From contig DAHXNV010000001.1 of assembly GCA_027365225.1 (NCBI GenBank), positions 58,004-122,003 on the forward strand: a stretch of 64,000 bases of DNA, read 5' to 3'. Of this stretch, positions 47,483-57,555 are shown piece by piece. A program made the position numbers and the translations under genes. The stretch is from Gammaproteobacteria bacterium. Lineage in GTDB: Bacteria; Pseudomonadota; Gammaproteobacteria; Steroidobacterales; Steroidobacteraceae. Within the stretch, counting starts at the first letter, position 1. Each line of letters opens with the position of its first letter. Under the pieces are notes generated by a model. It saw nothing but the letters and a program-made list of their open reading frames with translations. It had not been told where the DNA came from and ran no database searches.

Positions 47483-48709
47483 ATGCTGCAAGGCAAACGC
47501 ATCCTGCTCGGGGTCACCGGTGGCATCGCGGCGTACAAAAGCGCCGAGCTGGTGCGCCGGCTGCGCGAGCGTGGCGCCGAGGTGCAGGTGGTCATGACCG
47601 CCGCGGCCCGCGAGTTCGTCGCTCCGCTCGTTTTTCAGGCGCTCTCGGGGCGGCCCGTGCGCACCGACCTCTGGGACAGTGCGGCCGAGGCCGCCATGGG
47701 GCACATCGAGCTGGCGCGCTGGGCCGAGCTGGTGCTCGTTGCGCCTGCCACAGCCGATTTCCTGGCACGTCTCGCGGGCGGTCGTGCGGACGACCTGCTG
47801 GCGACGTTGTGTCTCGCCACTGCCGCGCCGATGGCCGTTGCGCCGGCGATGAATCAGCGCATGTGGGCCAATCCGGCCACCGTGGCGAACGTCGAGCGGC
47901 TTCGTCAGCGCAACGTCCACATCCTGGGCCCAGGCGAGGGAGGGCAGGCCTGCGGGGAGGTGGGTGAGGGCCGCATGCTCGAGCCCAACGAGCTGGTCGA
48001 CTGTCTGCAGGAGTTCCTGCCCGGTGCCGGTCCCCTGCGCGGCCGGCGGGTGTTGATTACCGCCGGCCCGACGCGCGAGCGCATCGATCCGGTGCGATTC
48101 ATCAGCAACCGCAGCTCGGGGAAGATGGGCTTTGCGGTTGCGCAGGCTGCCCGCGAGGCCGGCGCCGACGTCGTGCTGGTGAGCGGCCCGGTGGCGCTGG
48201 CGACCCCGCCCGGCGTGCGGCGCGTCGACATCGAGAGCGCCGAGGCAATGCTCGCGGTCGTGCAGCGCGAGGTCGACCAGGCGGATATCTTCATCTCGAC
48301 GGCGGCGGTGGCGGATTATCGACCGGCGCGCCCCGCTGAGCAGAAGATCAAGAAGCACTCCGAGCACCTGCAGCTGGAGATGGAACGTACCGTTGATGTG
48401 CTCGCCAGCGTCGCCGCCCGCCCGCGCCGGCCCTTCGTCGTCGGATTCGCCGCCGAGACCGAGTCGGTGGAACAGAACGCGCGGGCCAAGCTGCTGAAGA
48501 AGAACCTCGACATGATCGCCGCCAACGAAGTCGGCCACACCAAGGGATTCGACTGCGAGGACAATCATTTGATCGTACTCTGGCGCGCCGCGCGCCGAGA
48601 CTTGGGCAGCGGGCCGAAGCTGCAGCTGGCGCGCGAGCTGGTGCGGCTGATCGCGGAATCCTACGCGGCGTCCGCGGATTCAACCGCGCGCGGCGAGGCG
48701 CAGGCTTGA
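47483..48709 (+). CDS. coaBC: Bifunctional phosphopantothenoylcysteine decarboxylase / synthase
   Basis: 408 residues from ATG 47483 ([20 protein letters not shown]); a longer frame from 47093 is antisense to radC. The CoaC half has the catalytic His in [13 protein letters not shown], substrate Asn in APAMNQRMW, and the Cys in [14 protein letters not shown]. The CoaB half has [40 protein letters not shown] and [20 protein letters not shown]. Makes 4'-phosphopantetheine for CoA. Its TGA overlaps the TTG start of dut. Confidence 0.96.
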   Translation: MLQGKRILLGVTGGIAAYKSAELVRRLRERGAEVQVVMTAAAREFVAPLVFQALSGRPVRTDLWDSAAEAAMGHIELARWAELVLVAPATADFLARLAGGRADDLLATLCLATAAPMAVAPAMNQRMWANPATVANVERLRQRNVHILGPGEGGQACGEVGEGRMLEPNELVDCLQEFLPGAGPLRGRRVLITAGPTRERIDPVRFISNRSSGKMGFAVAQAAREAGADVVLVSGPVALATPPGVRRVDIESAEAMLAVVQREVDQADIFISTAAVADYRPARPAEQKIKKHSEHLQLEMERTVDVLASVAARPRRPFVVGFAAETESVEQNARAKLLKKNLDMIAANEVGHTKGFDCEDNHLIVLWRAARRDLGSGPKLQLARELVRLIAESYAASADSTARGEAQA

Positions 48710-49182
48710 GCGGCCCGGCCCGCGCGGCGCACCCCCTGAAGGTGCGCGTTCTCGATCCTCGCCTGGGAGGCGAGTTTCCGCTGCCGGCCTATGCGACTGC
48801 GGGCTCGGCCGGGATGGATCTGCGCGCCTGCCTGGATGCGCCATTGACGCTCGCACCCGGCCGGGCCGAACTCGTGCCGACCGGGCTCGCCATCCACATC
48901 GAAGATCCGACTCTGGCGGCCGTGATCCTGCCGCGCTCGGGCCTCGGCCACAAGCACGGCGTGGTGCTTGGCAACCTGGTCGGCCTGATCGATTCGGACT
49001 ATCAGGGCCAGCTGATGGTGTCGTGCTGGAATCGGGGCGGTGAGCCCTTCGTCATGCAGCCCGGGGAACGCATCGCCCAGCTGGTGATCGTTCCGGTGGT
49101 GCAGGTGGCGCTCGAGGTCGTCGCTTCCTTTGAAGCCAGCGCGCGCGGCGCGGGCGGCTTCGGTCATTCTGGCCGGGATTGA
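48706..49182 (+). CDS. dut: dUTP diphosphatase
   Basis: 158 residues from a TTG at 48706 that overlaps the coaBC stop; the start is fixed by the need for [20 protein letters not shown]. Five dUTPase motifs are visible: [61 protein letters not shown], and the C-terminal [11 protein letters not shown] arm. It hydrolyses dUTP, keeping uracil out of DNA. Confidence 0.95.
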   Translation: MSGPARAAHPLKVRVLDPRLGGEFPLPAYATAGSAGMDLRACLDAPLTLAPGRAELVPTGLAIHIEDPTLAAVILPRSGLGHKHGVVLGNLVGLIDSDYQGQLMVSCWNRGGEPFVMQPGERIAQLVIVPVVQVALEVVASFEASARGAGGFGHSGRD

Positions 49183-49282
49183 CGCCGGTTCGAGCCGACG
49201 ACGCAATTCCATCGGCCTTCGCTCGGTGAGCGCCCGCCGGCGTGGCCGCAGCGGGTTCAATCTGAAGGCGACGCGCGCACAA

Positions 49283-50479
49283 TCAGCGGTCCTCGGCGGC
49301 TGATCCGGGGGCCGACAGCCGGTCCAGGCCGGCGCGCAGATCCGCTTTCAGGTCGTCGGGTTCCTCGAGCCCGATCTGCAGGCGCAGCGCGAACCCTTCG
49401 GGATTCCAGCGGGTCGCGGTACGGTACTCGCGGCAGTCGAACGGGATGATCAGGCTCTCGAATCCGCCCCAGGAATAGCCCATGCCGAAGATCGACAAGT
49501 GATCGAGCATGTCGGCGAGCCTCTCCCGGGTGAAGCCCGGCCGTAGAATGACGGAGAACACGCCGCTCGAGCCCTTGAAGTCACGCTTCCAGAGCGCGTG
49601 GCCCGGACAGGATGGAAAGGCAGGATGCAGGAGAGTCGCGACTTCCGGCTGCGCCTGCAGCCAGCGCGCCATCTCCAGACCCCTCGTCTGGGCCTCCTTG
49701 AGTCTGATGTGCAGGGTGCGCATTCCCCGCAGGGCGAGGGAACAGTCCTCCGGTCCCGGCAGCATGGCCATGCTTTGATGGGTTTTCTTCAGAGCCGGCC
49801 ACGCCTGCGCGCGCGCGCTCACCAGCCCGAGCAGCAGGTCGGAGTGTCCGCTCAGATATTTGGTTCCGGCTTCCACCGCCACATCGCAGCCGTGCTCGTG
49901 GGCGCAGAACAGCAGCGGCGTAGCCCAGGTATTGTCGATGATCGTCTTGATGCCGCGCCGGCTGGCAAATTCGGTGATCCGCGGAACGTCCTGTATCTCG
50001 AAGGTCTGCGAGCCGGGTGACTCGAGGAAGATGGTCGACGTGTTGGCTTTGATGAGCCGCTCGAGATCACCGCCCAACAGAGGATCGTAAAAGGTCGTTT
50101 CGATCCCGAATCGGGCCAGAAAGCCCGAGCACAGCGCGCGTGTCGGAACGTACACGCTGTCGGGCACCAGCAGATGGTCGCCCTGTTTGAGTGTGCTCAA
50201 GAGCGCCATCGCGACCGCGCCAAGTCCCGAGGGGCACAGTACGGTGCCGGCGGCGCCAGTGAGCGATGTCCAGGCGCTTTCCAGGCTCTCCACGGTCGGT
50301 GAGCCGGCGGTGCCGTAGGTGTAGCGGGCGCGGCCGTGCTCGAGGTCGTCCAGGGTCTTGAACAGAACCGTCGAGCCCCGGTAAGTCGGCGTATTGATGA
50401 AGCCGAAGTGCTCATCGGACATCCTGCCCAGCTTGGACAGCCGTGTGCCGATCCCCATTCGATTCCCAGTGTGTTGCAT
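49283..50479 (-). CDS. metC: Cystathionine beta-lyase (PLP enzyme)
   Basis: 398 residues. Cys/Met metabolism fold type I: the PLP lysine is in VEAGTKYLSGHSDLLLG, the Asp in IIDNTWATPLLF, and the N-terminal INTPTYRGSTVLF plus RYTYGTAGSPTVESLE are MetC-like. It cleaves cystathionine to homocysteine, pyruvate and ammonia. The family also includes lyases and L-cysteine desulfhydrases, so the substrate assignment is moderate. Divergent from the DUF938 gene. Confidence 0.88.
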   Translation of the reverse strand: MQHTGNRMGIGTRLSKLGRMSDEHFGFINTPTYRGSTVLFKTLDDLEHGRARYTYGTAGSPTVESLESAWTSLTGAAGTVLCPSGLGAVAMALLSTLKQGDHLLVPDSVYVPTRALCSGFLARFGIETTFYDPLLGGDLERLIKANTSTIFLESPGSQTFEIQDVPRITEFASRRGIKTIIDNTWATPLLFCAHEHGCDVAVEAGTKYLSGHSDLLLGLVSARAQAWPALKKTHQSMAMLPGPEDCSLALRGMRTLHIRLKEAQTRGLEMARWLQAQPEVATLLHPAFPSCPGHALWKRDFKGSSGVFSVILRPGFTRERLADMLDHLSIFGMGYSWGGFESLIIPFDCREYRTATRWNPEGFALRLQIGLEEPDDLKADLRAGLDRLSAPGSAAEDR

Positions 50480-50531
50480 AGAATGCCGCCGGCGTACAGC
50501 GTGGCTGTGCTGCGGCTATCATAGAGCCGCC

Positions 50532-51134
50532 ATGCCCGAAGCCAAGCCCCATGCGCCGTCTTGCGAGCGCAACCAGGGTCCGATCCTTAAGGTGCTGCGG
50601 CAGCACTTCGCCGACCGGCGCCGGGTGCTCGAGATCGGCAGCGGGACCGGACAGCACGCGGTGCATTTCGCGGGTGCGCTGCCGGAGCTCACCTGGCAGA
50701 CATCCGATCTCGAGGCCAATCTGGCGGGTATCCGCCTGTGGATCGATGCGGCGCGGCTGCCGAACCTTCCGCCTCCGTTCGCCCTCGATGTCTTCGGTCC
50801 CTGGCCCGATGCGCGATTCGATGCCGTGTTCACGGCAAATACGTTGCACATCATGAGCTGGGCGGGCGTGTGCGCGCTGTTCGCCGCGCTGGCGGCGATC
50901 CTCGAGGAGGGTGGTGTGTTGGCAGCGTACGGTCCTTTCAAATACGAGGGCGCCTTCACCAGCGCGAGCAATGCCGCGTTCGATGCGTGGCTCAAGCAGC
51001 GAGCGGCGCACAGCGGCATTCGCGATTTCGAGGCGGTGAATGCGCTGGCACGCTCATCCGGGATGACACTCCTGGAGGACCAGCCGATGCCCGCGAACAA
51101 TCGAACCCTGGTCTGGCGCAAGCTCGGGTCCTGA
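50532..51134 (+). CDS. DUF938 family SAM-dependent methyltransferase-like protein
   Basis: 200 residues from ATG 50532; an in-frame opening at 50394 overlaps metC. The SAM loop is RRVLEIGSGTGQHAVHFAGA; family-specific segments are HAPSCERNQGPILKVLRQHF, FTANTLHIMSWAGVCALFAA, AAYGPFKYEGAFTSASNAAF and the C-terminal PANNRTLVWRK. DUF938 proteins have no proven substrate. Confidence 0.88.
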   Translation: MPEAKPHAPSCERNQGPILKVLRQHFADRRRVLEIGSGTGQHAVHFAGALPELTWQTSDLEANLAGIRLWIDAARLPNLPPPFALDVFGPWPDARFDAVFTANTLHIMSWAGVCALFAALAAILEEGGVLAAYGPFKYEGAFTSASNAAFDAWLKQRAAHSGIRDFEAVNALARSSGMTLLEDQPMPANNRTLVWRKLGS

Positions 51135-51192
51135 TCGACGTCGGCTGCGCGTAGTGAGATAATCGGCAGCCCTTGCGCCGGAGGTCGATTCG

Positions 51193-51762
51193 ATGAAATC
51201 AGCCAGGTGGCAAAGTCTCGCGTGCGTCTTGCTCGCACTGAGCGCTCCGGTCGCGCTCGCCGGCAGTTACAGCAACACGGTCGCACTGTTCAGGCGCGCC
51301 GGGGCAACCGCTGAATTTTTCAAGAGTAGCTACGGCTACGCCGTCTTTCCAACGATCGCCAAAGGCGGTTTCGGCATTGGCGCGGCCTATGGCGACGGGC
51401 GGGTCTATGAGCAGGGCCGGTACGTCGGCACCGCCTCCATGACGCAGGTCAGCTTCGGCTTTCAGCTCGGCGGCCAGGCCTACAGCGAAATGGTGTTCTT
51501 CGAGAATCCGGCGGCGCTGAAGCTGTTCGAATCCGGCAACTTCTCGCTGAGCGCGGACGTAAATGCCGTGGCGCTCACGGCCTCCGCCTCGGCGAGTGCC
51601 GGCACCGCCGGCGCCGCGGCCGGGGTCAGCGGCAACGAGCACCACGCGGTCGCCACTGGCCACTACGAGAACGGTATCGCCGTGTTCACCATCGCCAAAG
51701 GAGGCTTGATGTACGAGGCCGCGGTGGCCGGTCAGAAGTTCTCGTTCACGCCGGCGCATTGA
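51193..51762 (+). CDS. SYLF/Ysc84-domain exported protein
   Basis: 189 residues with a signal peptide (LACVLLALSAPVALAGS). The SYLF domain is seen in YGYAVFPTIAKGGFGIGAAY, EQGRYVGTASMTQVSFGFQL, GGQAYSEMVFFENPAALKLF and AVFTIAKGGLMYEAAVAGQK. The domain binds lipids in eukaryotic homologs; the bacterial role is unknown. An Ala/Ser/Gly-rich insert lies at about 120-145. Confidence 0.88.
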   Translation: MKSARWQSLACVLLALSAPVALAGSYSNTVALFRRAGATAEFFKSSYGYAVFPTIAKGGFGIGAAYGDGRVYEQGRYVGTASMTQVSFGFQLGGQAYSEMVFFENPAALKLFESGNFSLSADVNAVALTASASASAGTAGAAAGVSGNEHHAVATGHYENGIAVFTIAKGGLMYEAAVAGQKFSFTPAH

Positions 51763-51916
51763 AACCGGCCCTCGTGCCGCCGTTGGCGCTTTGCGCCGTA
51801 TGCGGGTCCGAGTGGGATCGGCCCCGGTGCCGATCGCACCTCGAAGCCCGATTGCGCGCCAGTCACGCAAGCGTTACTTTGCATATCCTGACCCATCGAG
51901 AAGGATCGCCACACTC

Positions 51917-52564
51917 ATGACGAGCCTGATCCAGGACGCGAACCGTTCGCGATTCGACGCTATTGCCGCCCAATGGGATGAGTCACCGATGCGTGCGAAC
52001 ATGGCCAAGGCGGTGGCCGATGCGATCGCGGCCGCGGTGCCGCTGCAGCCACACTGGCGGGCCCTCGAGTACGGATGCGGCACGGGACTCGTCGGGCTGA
52101 GACTGCTGCCGCATCTGGGTCATGTGCTCGAAACCGATTTGTCGCCAGGCATGCTGGGCGTGCTCGAGGCGAAGGCGCGCGCCGCGGGCCTGGACAAGAT
52201 TGAAACACAGGTCCTCGACCTGACCGGCGGTGCGCCGCCCGCTTCGCGCTTCGATCTCATCTTCAGCAGCATGGCCCTTCACCATATCCCGGACGTTGCG
52301 GGGCTGGTGCACACGTTCTTGTCCATGCTGGCCCCCGGCGGCTGGGTCGCCCTGGCGGACTTGGACGCGGAAGACGGCAGCTTCCATGGGCCCGATGTAC
52401 CCGGGGTCCAGCACCACGGTTTCGAGCGCGAGACTCTGGAGCGCTGGCTGCGCGCGGCGGGATTTACCGCGGTGAGCACGCGCACGGCGCATACGGTCGA
52501 GCGGGAACGGGAGGCTCGGCAGCGCCGCTACCCGATCTTCCTCGCAATCGGGCAACGACCGTAA
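51917..52564 (+). CDS. Class I SAM-dependent methyltransferase
   Basis: 215 residues from ATG 51917 (MTSLIQDANRSRFDAIAAQW). The SAM site is ALEYGCGTGLVGLRLLPHLG, followed by LETDLSPGMLGVLEAKARAA, IFSSMALHHIPDVAGLVHTF and LAPGGWVALADLDAEDGSFH, the Methyltransf_11-type layout. The HHIPD motif suggests a small-molecule substrate. Convergent with soeC; unrelated by strand. Confidence 0.85.
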   Translation: MTSLIQDANRSRFDAIAAQWDESPMRANMAKAVADAIAAAVPLQPHWRALEYGCGTGLVGLRLLPHLGHVLETDLSPGMLGVLEAKARAAGLDKIETQVLDLTGGAPPASRFDLIFSSMALHHIPDVAGLVHTFLSMLAPGGWVALADLDAEDGSFHGPDVPGVQHHGFERETLERWLRAAGFTAVSTRTAHTVEREREARQRRYPIFLAIGQRP

Positions 52565-52594
52565 GCGAGTTTCCCGCCCGGTGCGCGAGTGCGC

Positions 52595-53536
52595 TTAAAT
52601 CCTTCGGCCGTAGTACACCGCCGACACATGGGTGGCCTCGGCGAAGAACAGCCAGCGCTCGAGCAGCAGACCGACGCCGGTGCAAGCGACCGCCAGCGTC
52701 GTGGTTGCCATCGGAGCCAGTGTCAGCCCGGCCAGGATGCTCAAGGCCAGCGGTAGGGCAAACCCGATGATGAGGACGATGCGCCGCAGCTTTACGGCGT
52801 GCCGGCGAGCGATGGCGAATCCCATCTGGCGCAGGATGTAGTTTTCGGTGAAGTGCGGCGCGTCGAGCGGTCTCGCCTCGATGCCTTTGGGCAGGCCGAT
52901 CGCGGCGGCAAGCGTCGCGAGCGGCGTCTGTGCATCGATGTGTCGCCAGTAGGCGCGCTTGGCAATCAGCGCAATGCCCGCTGCCGCGGCGGCAGCCGCG
53001 CTTGCCGTCGCTCCGGGCGCTCCGAGATCCAGGGTACGGAGCGTCGCAAACAGCACCGCGCCGGAGAAGACGGCATAGAGCAGGTAATCCGCGGCGGTGT
53101 GCCGGTTGTGCCATTGGCGGATCGGCTTGAGGCTGGCGTAGATCATCGCCGTGCAATACACGGTGCCGAGCGAAGCCACGAGCGCCGTCGCGCCGAGCAG
53201 CCGCGTCCAAATGACCGGTCCGTCGCGCCAGAAGACGGCGGCGAAGGCGATGGCCACCGGGTAAGTGAGCACCGCGGCGACGCCTTCGCGCGACAGCCAC
53301 GAGGAGCGCCATTGGCTGAACGCGCGCCAGGCGCGCTCCTTGCGCTCCAGATGGAACATGGATGCGCCGAGGCCGAACGAAGCGAACAACAGGGAGGTGG
53401 CGACGCCGGCGGCGATCAGAACCCGCGCGTGTCCCGGCAGCAGCCCGAGCACCGAGTATGCCCCGAGCCACGCCAGCAGCCCGAACCCGAACCCGGTCGC
53501 GGTGGTGAGCAGCAGAACCGAGGCAGCCGGTCTCAT
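52595..53536 (-). CDS. soeC: Sulfite dehydrogenase membrane subunit SoeC (DmsC/NrfD-like)
   Basis: 313 residues and about eight hydrophobic helices (for example VLLLTTATGFGFGLLAWLGA, IAAGVATSLLFASFGLGASM, FAAVFWRDGPVIWTRLLGAT). The LGLGASMFHLERKERAWRAF segment resembles DmsC-type anchors that pass electrons to the quinone pool. Downstream of soeB with a 4 bp overlap. Named Soe by its partners; in isolation it could be a DMSO-reductase anchor. Confidence 0.85.
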   Translation of the reverse strand: MRPAASVLLLTTATGFGFGLLAWLGAYSVLGLLPGHARVLIAAGVATSLLFASFGLGASMFHLERKERAWRAFSQWRSSWLSREGVAAVLTYPVAIAFAAVFWRDGPVIWTRLLGATALVASLGTVYCTAMIYASLKPIRQWHNRHTAADYLLYAVFSGAVLFATLRTLDLGAPGATASAAAAAAAGIALIAKRAYWRHIDAQTPLATLAAAIGLPKGIEARPLDAPHFTENYILRQMGFAIARRHAVKLRRIVLIIGFALPLALSILAGLTLAPMATTTLAVACTGVGLLLERWLFFAEATHVSAVYYGRRI

Positions 53537-54273
53537 CGGCTGAGAGCCTTGTCGAGCAGGCCGAGCAGCGCCGCGCCGATGCCCTTGCCGCCGGGCGCGG
53601 GGGGCTTCGCCGGTGCGGTCGGGATCGTCGCCCGGCGGGGCGGAAGGTACTTGTTGGTCGGTCGATAGCCGAGTCCCGCGAGCAGATCGACACCGCCACG
53701 CTCCTTGACGAGCTGCGAGACCTTGCTGTCGGGGTCGGCGAGGTCCCCGAAGTGCCGTGCCCGTGACGGGCAGGTTGTGACACAGGCGGGCTCACGTTCC
53801 GCCGGTGGTAGATGTTCGTCATAGATACGGTCGACGCACAGGGTGCATTTGCGCATCACGCCCGCCTCCTCGTCGAGCTCGCGTGCACCGTACGGGCAGG
53901 CCCAGGAACAGAGCTGACAGCCGATGCATTTGTCGGTATCCACCAGAACGATGCCGTCCTGCACCCGTTTGTAGGATGCACCGGTCGGACAGACCGTGAC
54001 GCACAGTGCGTCTTCGCAGTGCAGGCAGGAGCGTGGGACGTTGACGGTCCGGGAGCACCCCTGTCCATCGGTTTCGTAGGAATGGATCCGGTTGAACCAC
54101 ACTCCATCGGGCTCGGGGCCGTACTTGTCGTAGTCGGGCAGGATCCCGGCCTCTCCGCCGGTGTTCCACTCCTTGCAGTTGACCGCGCAGGCATGGCAGC
54201 CGACGCACGTGTCGAGATCGATCACCAGGCCGAGCCGCTTCGCGCCCGGCGCTCTCTCGGGAAGCATGGTCAT
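53533..54273 (-). CDS. soeB: Sulfite dehydrogenase iron-sulfur subunit SoeB
   Basis: 246 residues with four [4Fe-4S] motifs: DLDTCVGCHACAVNCKEWN, SCLHCEDALCVTVCPTGAS, KCIGCQLCSWACPYGAR, and CTLCVDRIYDE with ACVTTCPSRARH. It carries electrons from the Mo centre in SoeA to the membrane subunit. Overlaps both neighbours by 4 bp, showing one operon soeA-soeB-soeC on the minus strand. Confidence 0.9.
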   Translation of the reverse strand: MTMLPERAPGAKRLGLVIDLDTCVGCHACAVNCKEWNTGGEAGILPDYDKYGPEPDGVWFNRIHSYETDGQGCSRTVNVPRSCLHCEDALCVTVCPTGASYKRVQDGIVLVDTDKCIGCQLCSWACPYGARELDEEAGVMRKCTLCVDRIYDEHLPPAEREPACVTTCPSRARHFGDLADPDSKVSQLVKERGGVDLLAGLGYRPTNKYLPPRRATIPTAPAKPPAPGGKGIGAALLGLLDKALSR

Positions 54274-57077
54274 CGGGAATTCTCCCCGGCCAATCGTACC
54301 CGCAGCGGATTTGCTGCGGGGCGTGGTGAGGTCTCATCGTGCGCCTCGGGCCCGCAGGGCTCGACGGATACCGTCAGATCGAACCAGGCGGCCTGGCCGG
54401 TGACCGGATCGGAATTGGAGTGCTGCATTTCATCCTTCCGTTTCGGCAGGTATTCCGAAATGACGTGATTGAGCAGGAAGCCACGGCGGAACTCCGGTGC
54501 GTCGTGCTTCAGCGCCCAGGCGCCGGCGCGCTTGCCGATTGCATTCCAGGTCCACACGGTGTCGCGGTTGACGCCGGCCATGGTCCGCGCCCGGCATCTG
54601 AGGCTGCCGCTGCGCGAGCGGACCCATACCCAGTCCTCGTCGTGGACGCCCAGTCGAGCGGCCAGATCGCGGTGCAGATAGATGCGGTTTTCCGACAGCA
54701 CTTGCCGCAGCCACGCGTTGTGCGAGCCCCAGGAGTGGTACATCGCCATGGGCCGCTGAGTGATCGCGTGCAGCGGGAAGCGCACGCGGTCCGTCATCGC
54801 TTCTTCGAGCGGCACGTACCAGATGGGCAGCGGATCGAAGAAGCGCCGGATGCGTTCGCGCAGGCGCTGCGGCGGGCAGCGTACGCCGTGTCCCTCGGCG
54901 GCCAGACGGAAACGCTGCAGGGGCTCGCAATACAGTTGCAGGACGATCTGCGCCTCGTCGTCGATCAAGCCCATCGCCTTGGCACCGGTCAGGTAGGCTC
55001 GATTGGCATGCTTGAAGTAGAGCTGCTCGTGCGGCAATTCGTGCCGCCAGAAGCTGCCGTTCTCGACATAGCGCTCGAGCTGCCGCGGATTCGGCGCTCC
55101 TGTGCCGATCGCGCGGCCGTCCTCGCCACGGAAGCCAGCCAGCGGTCCGACGCCGGGTCGGCGCTCGTGGCGCACCATGTAATCGGCGTACGATGAATAG
55201 AGCGGCGTGCCTTGCTCGTCGGCGAAATCCGCCAGGCCGAGGCGCCCGGCAAGCTCGATGAGTACGTCCTGGAACGGCCGGACGTCTCGATCGGGCCGCA
55301 GTACGGGTATGCGGATCGCGTCCGCCGGACCATCCGCCGAGCCGATCGGCCGGTCGAGCAGCGAGATGCAGTCGTAACGCTCGAGATAGGTGGTATCCGG
55401 CAGCACCAGATCGGCATACGCGACGGTTTCCGACGCGAAGGCATCCGCGACGATGACGAAGGGGATCCGGTAGGCGCCCTTCCCATCACGCTCGCTGAGC
55501 ATCCGCGTGGTCTCACCGGGATTCATCGCCGAATTCCACGCCATGTTCGACATGAACAGGAACAGCGTGTCGATCACTTCCGGGCCGGCCTCGTATGCCC
55601 GCGTGATCGCCATGTGCATCAGGCCGTGAATGGCGATGGGGGCTTCCCACGAAAACGCCCGGTCGAGGCGCAGCGGCTCGCCGGCCTCGTCGACCAGCAG
55701 ATCCTGCGGTCCGCGCGGAAAACCGAGCGGGGGCGCATCGAGCGGGCCGCCCGGGGTACGGGGACGCCCGGGCGGCTCGCCCCCGGGAATCGGCTTCGGA
55801 TAGGGCGACTTGTAGCGCCAGGAGCCCGGCGTATCGATCGCGCCGAGCAACATCTGCAGCACATGAATTGCGCGGCAGGTGTGAAACCCGTTCGAATGCG
55901 CGGAAACACCGCGCATGGCATGCATCGCGACGGGCCGGCCCGTCATGGTTGCATGACGGCGCCCCGCCGTGTCCGTCCACGGTTGATCGATTACCACCGC
56001 CTGATTGAACGCGACTTCGGCGATTTCCGCAGCGATGCGGCGGATGGTGGCGGCGTCGATGCCGCAGCGGGAGGCAACCGCCTCCGGAGCATACTGCGGC
56101 GCGCAATAGCGCTCGGCGAGCAGCGCGAAGGCCGGGCGGGCGCGGCGTCCGTCCGGCAGTGCGAACTCGCCGATCAATGCCGGATCCGTCCCGACCGTCT
56201 GCGCGTCGAGGAAGGTGCCCGATGCGCGATCGAAGCACAGCTCGCGACCGGCCGCATCGCGGGCGATCAAGCCGTGCTCGGCCGCCCCGGGGGCATCGGT
56301 CACCAGATGGTGAGCGTTGGTGTAGCGAACGAGGAATTCCGTGTCGATCCGGCCTGCTTCGAGCAGGCAATGAATCAGCGCGAATACCAGCAGACCGTCG
56401 GTCCCCGGGGTGATGGCGAGGAATTCGTCCGCGATCGCCGAATACCCGGTTCGTACCGGATTGATCGAGATGATCTTCGCCCCGCGCGCCTTCAATCTGC
56501 CGAGGCCCAGCTTGATCGGATTGGAGTCGTGATCTTCAGCGACGCCGAACAGCAGGAACAGCCGCGCGTGCTCCCAGTCCGGCTCGCCGAACTCCCAGAA
56601 CGCCCCGCCAACCGAGTACAGCCCCGCCGCGGCCATGTTCACGGAGCAGAAGCCGCCGTGCGCCGCGTAATTGATCGTACCGAACATCCGTGCAAAGTGG
56701 CCCGTGAGCGACTGCGATTGGTCACGTCCCGTGAACAGCGCGAGGCGATTGGGGTCGGTGGCGCGGATCGCGGCGAGTCGATCCGTGGCGATCCGCAGCG
56801 CCTCATCCCAGGAAATCGCCTCGAACTCGCCGGAGCCCCGCGCGCCGGTGCGCCGCAGTGGCCTGGAGAGTCGCGCCGGGGAGATCGCCGTCATGATCCC
56901 GGCGGACCCTTTGGCGCAGAGCACGCCTCGATTGATCGGATGGTCGCGATTGCCCTCGATGTAGCGGAGCTTGCCGTTCTCCAGGTGCACTTTGATGCCA
57001 CAACGGCACGCGCACATGTAGCAGGTCGTGCGCGCGACGGTTCGCTCCGGCTCTGGTTGCTTCGCTGCAGGCCGCAT
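54270..57077 (-). CDS. soeA: Sulfite dehydrogenase molybdopterin subunit SoeA
   Basis: 935 residues from ATG 57077; TTG 57143 would add 22. CYMCACRCGIKVH with later GVLCAKG holds the N-terminal [4Fe-4S] cluster, and FGTINYAAHGGFCSVNMAAA includes the likely Mo ligand Cys. GVAEDHDSNPIKLGLGRLKA and INPVRTGYSAIADEFLAITP match what I recall of SoeA from purple sulfur bacteria (SoeABC oxidises sulfite to sulfate in the cytoplasm). There is no Tat signal, as expected for a cytoplasmic enzyme. Other DMSO-reductase family members (polysulfide, thiosulfate) are less likely because of these segments. Confidence 0.85.
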   Translation of the reverse strand: MRPAAKQPEPERTVARTTCYMCACRCGIKVHLENGKLRYIEGNRDHPINRGVLCAKGSAGIMTAISPARLSRPLRRTGARGSGEFEAISWDEALRIATDRLAAIRATDPNRLALFTGRDQSQSLTGHFARMFGTINYAAHGGFCSVNMAAAGLYSVGGAFWEFGEPDWEHARLFLLFGVAEDHDSNPIKLGLGRLKARGAKIISINPVRTGYSAIADEFLAITPGTDGLLVFALIHCLLEAGRIDTEFLVRYTNAHHLVTDAPGAAEHGLIARDAAGRELCFDRASGTFLDAQTVGTDPALIGEFALPDGRRARPAFALLAERYCAPQYAPEAVASRCGIDAATIRRIAAEIAEVAFNQAVVIDQPWTDTAGRRHATMTGRPVAMHAMRGVSAHSNGFHTCRAIHVLQMLLGAIDTPGSWRYKSPYPKPIPGGEPPGRPRTPGGPLDAPPLGFPRGPQDLLVDEAGEPLRLDRAFSWEAPIAIHGLMHMAITRAYEAGPEVIDTLFLFMSNMAWNSAMNPGETTRMLSERDGKGAYRIPFVIVADAFASETVAYADLVLPDTTYLERYDCISLLDRPIGSADGPADAIRIPVLRPDRDVRPFQDVLIELAGRLGLADFADEQGTPLYSSYADYMVRHERRPGVGPLAGFRGEDGRAIGTGAPNPRQLERYVENGSFWRHELPHEQLYFKHANRAYLTGAKAMGLIDDEAQIVLQLYCEPLQRFRLAAEGHGVRCPPQRLRERIRRFFDPLPIWYVPLEEAMTDRVRFPLHAITQRPMAMYHSWGSHNAWLRQVLSENRIYLHRDLAARLGVHDEDWVWVRSRSGSLRCRARTMAGVNRDTVWTWNAIGKRAGAWALKHDAPEFRRGFLLNHVISEYLPKRKDEMQHSNSDPVTGQAAWFDLTVSVEPCGPEAHDETSPRPAANPLRVRLAGENSR

Positions 57078-57555
57078 CGATGAGTGCGCCTTATTTCCTC
57101 CGAACGTGGCGCGATCATGGCCACGGTTCAGATATAAATCCAATGCAAATACTACAACGGGTATTGCACGTTTATATATATCAATCCGGGGCGCGCCCCC
57201 GGGGTGTTCGTCGTTTCGTCCACAGCGGATCGCGGGGGCCGCGGGGCTGGCGGATGAGACGTCTGTGCGCGCGAGGGTTCATCCGAACTGTACGCCCGTG
57301 AGCGCGCTCGAGCGGTCTGTGGACGCCTTGTGCTTCCCGAGTCGCCGGAAGGTGGACCGGCTCTCACGGGCACTCGGGGCTTGCGTACGCGGTCGAACGG
57401 GCCAGGGACGCAGCGCCGGCCGCGCTGCCGGGATTCATCGGCGCAGGGCGCGGGACGAGCGGCCTCGATCCTCTGCGCAGCGCGGCGGCTCGGCGGGCTG
57501 CTGCACCGCCGCCAGAGGCGACTCTCGGGCGCGCCAAAGCCGGACCAAGGGGTCT
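57078..57555. other. Promoter-bearing intergenic region upstream of soeA
   Basis: About 480 bp with no supportable gene. The stretch at 57120-57185 is clearly AT-rich (ATATATAAACG and TTGCATTGGATTTATAT on the minus strand), likely the soe promoter region; I cannot assign boxes with certainty. The rest is GC-rich and featureless. Confidence 0.5.

Noticed and set aside
55212-57083. 623-codon plus-strand frame opposite soeA
   Set aside because: Antisense shadow of a strongly conserved molybdoenzyme gene; composition is Arg/Asp/Gly/His-rich as expected for shadows.
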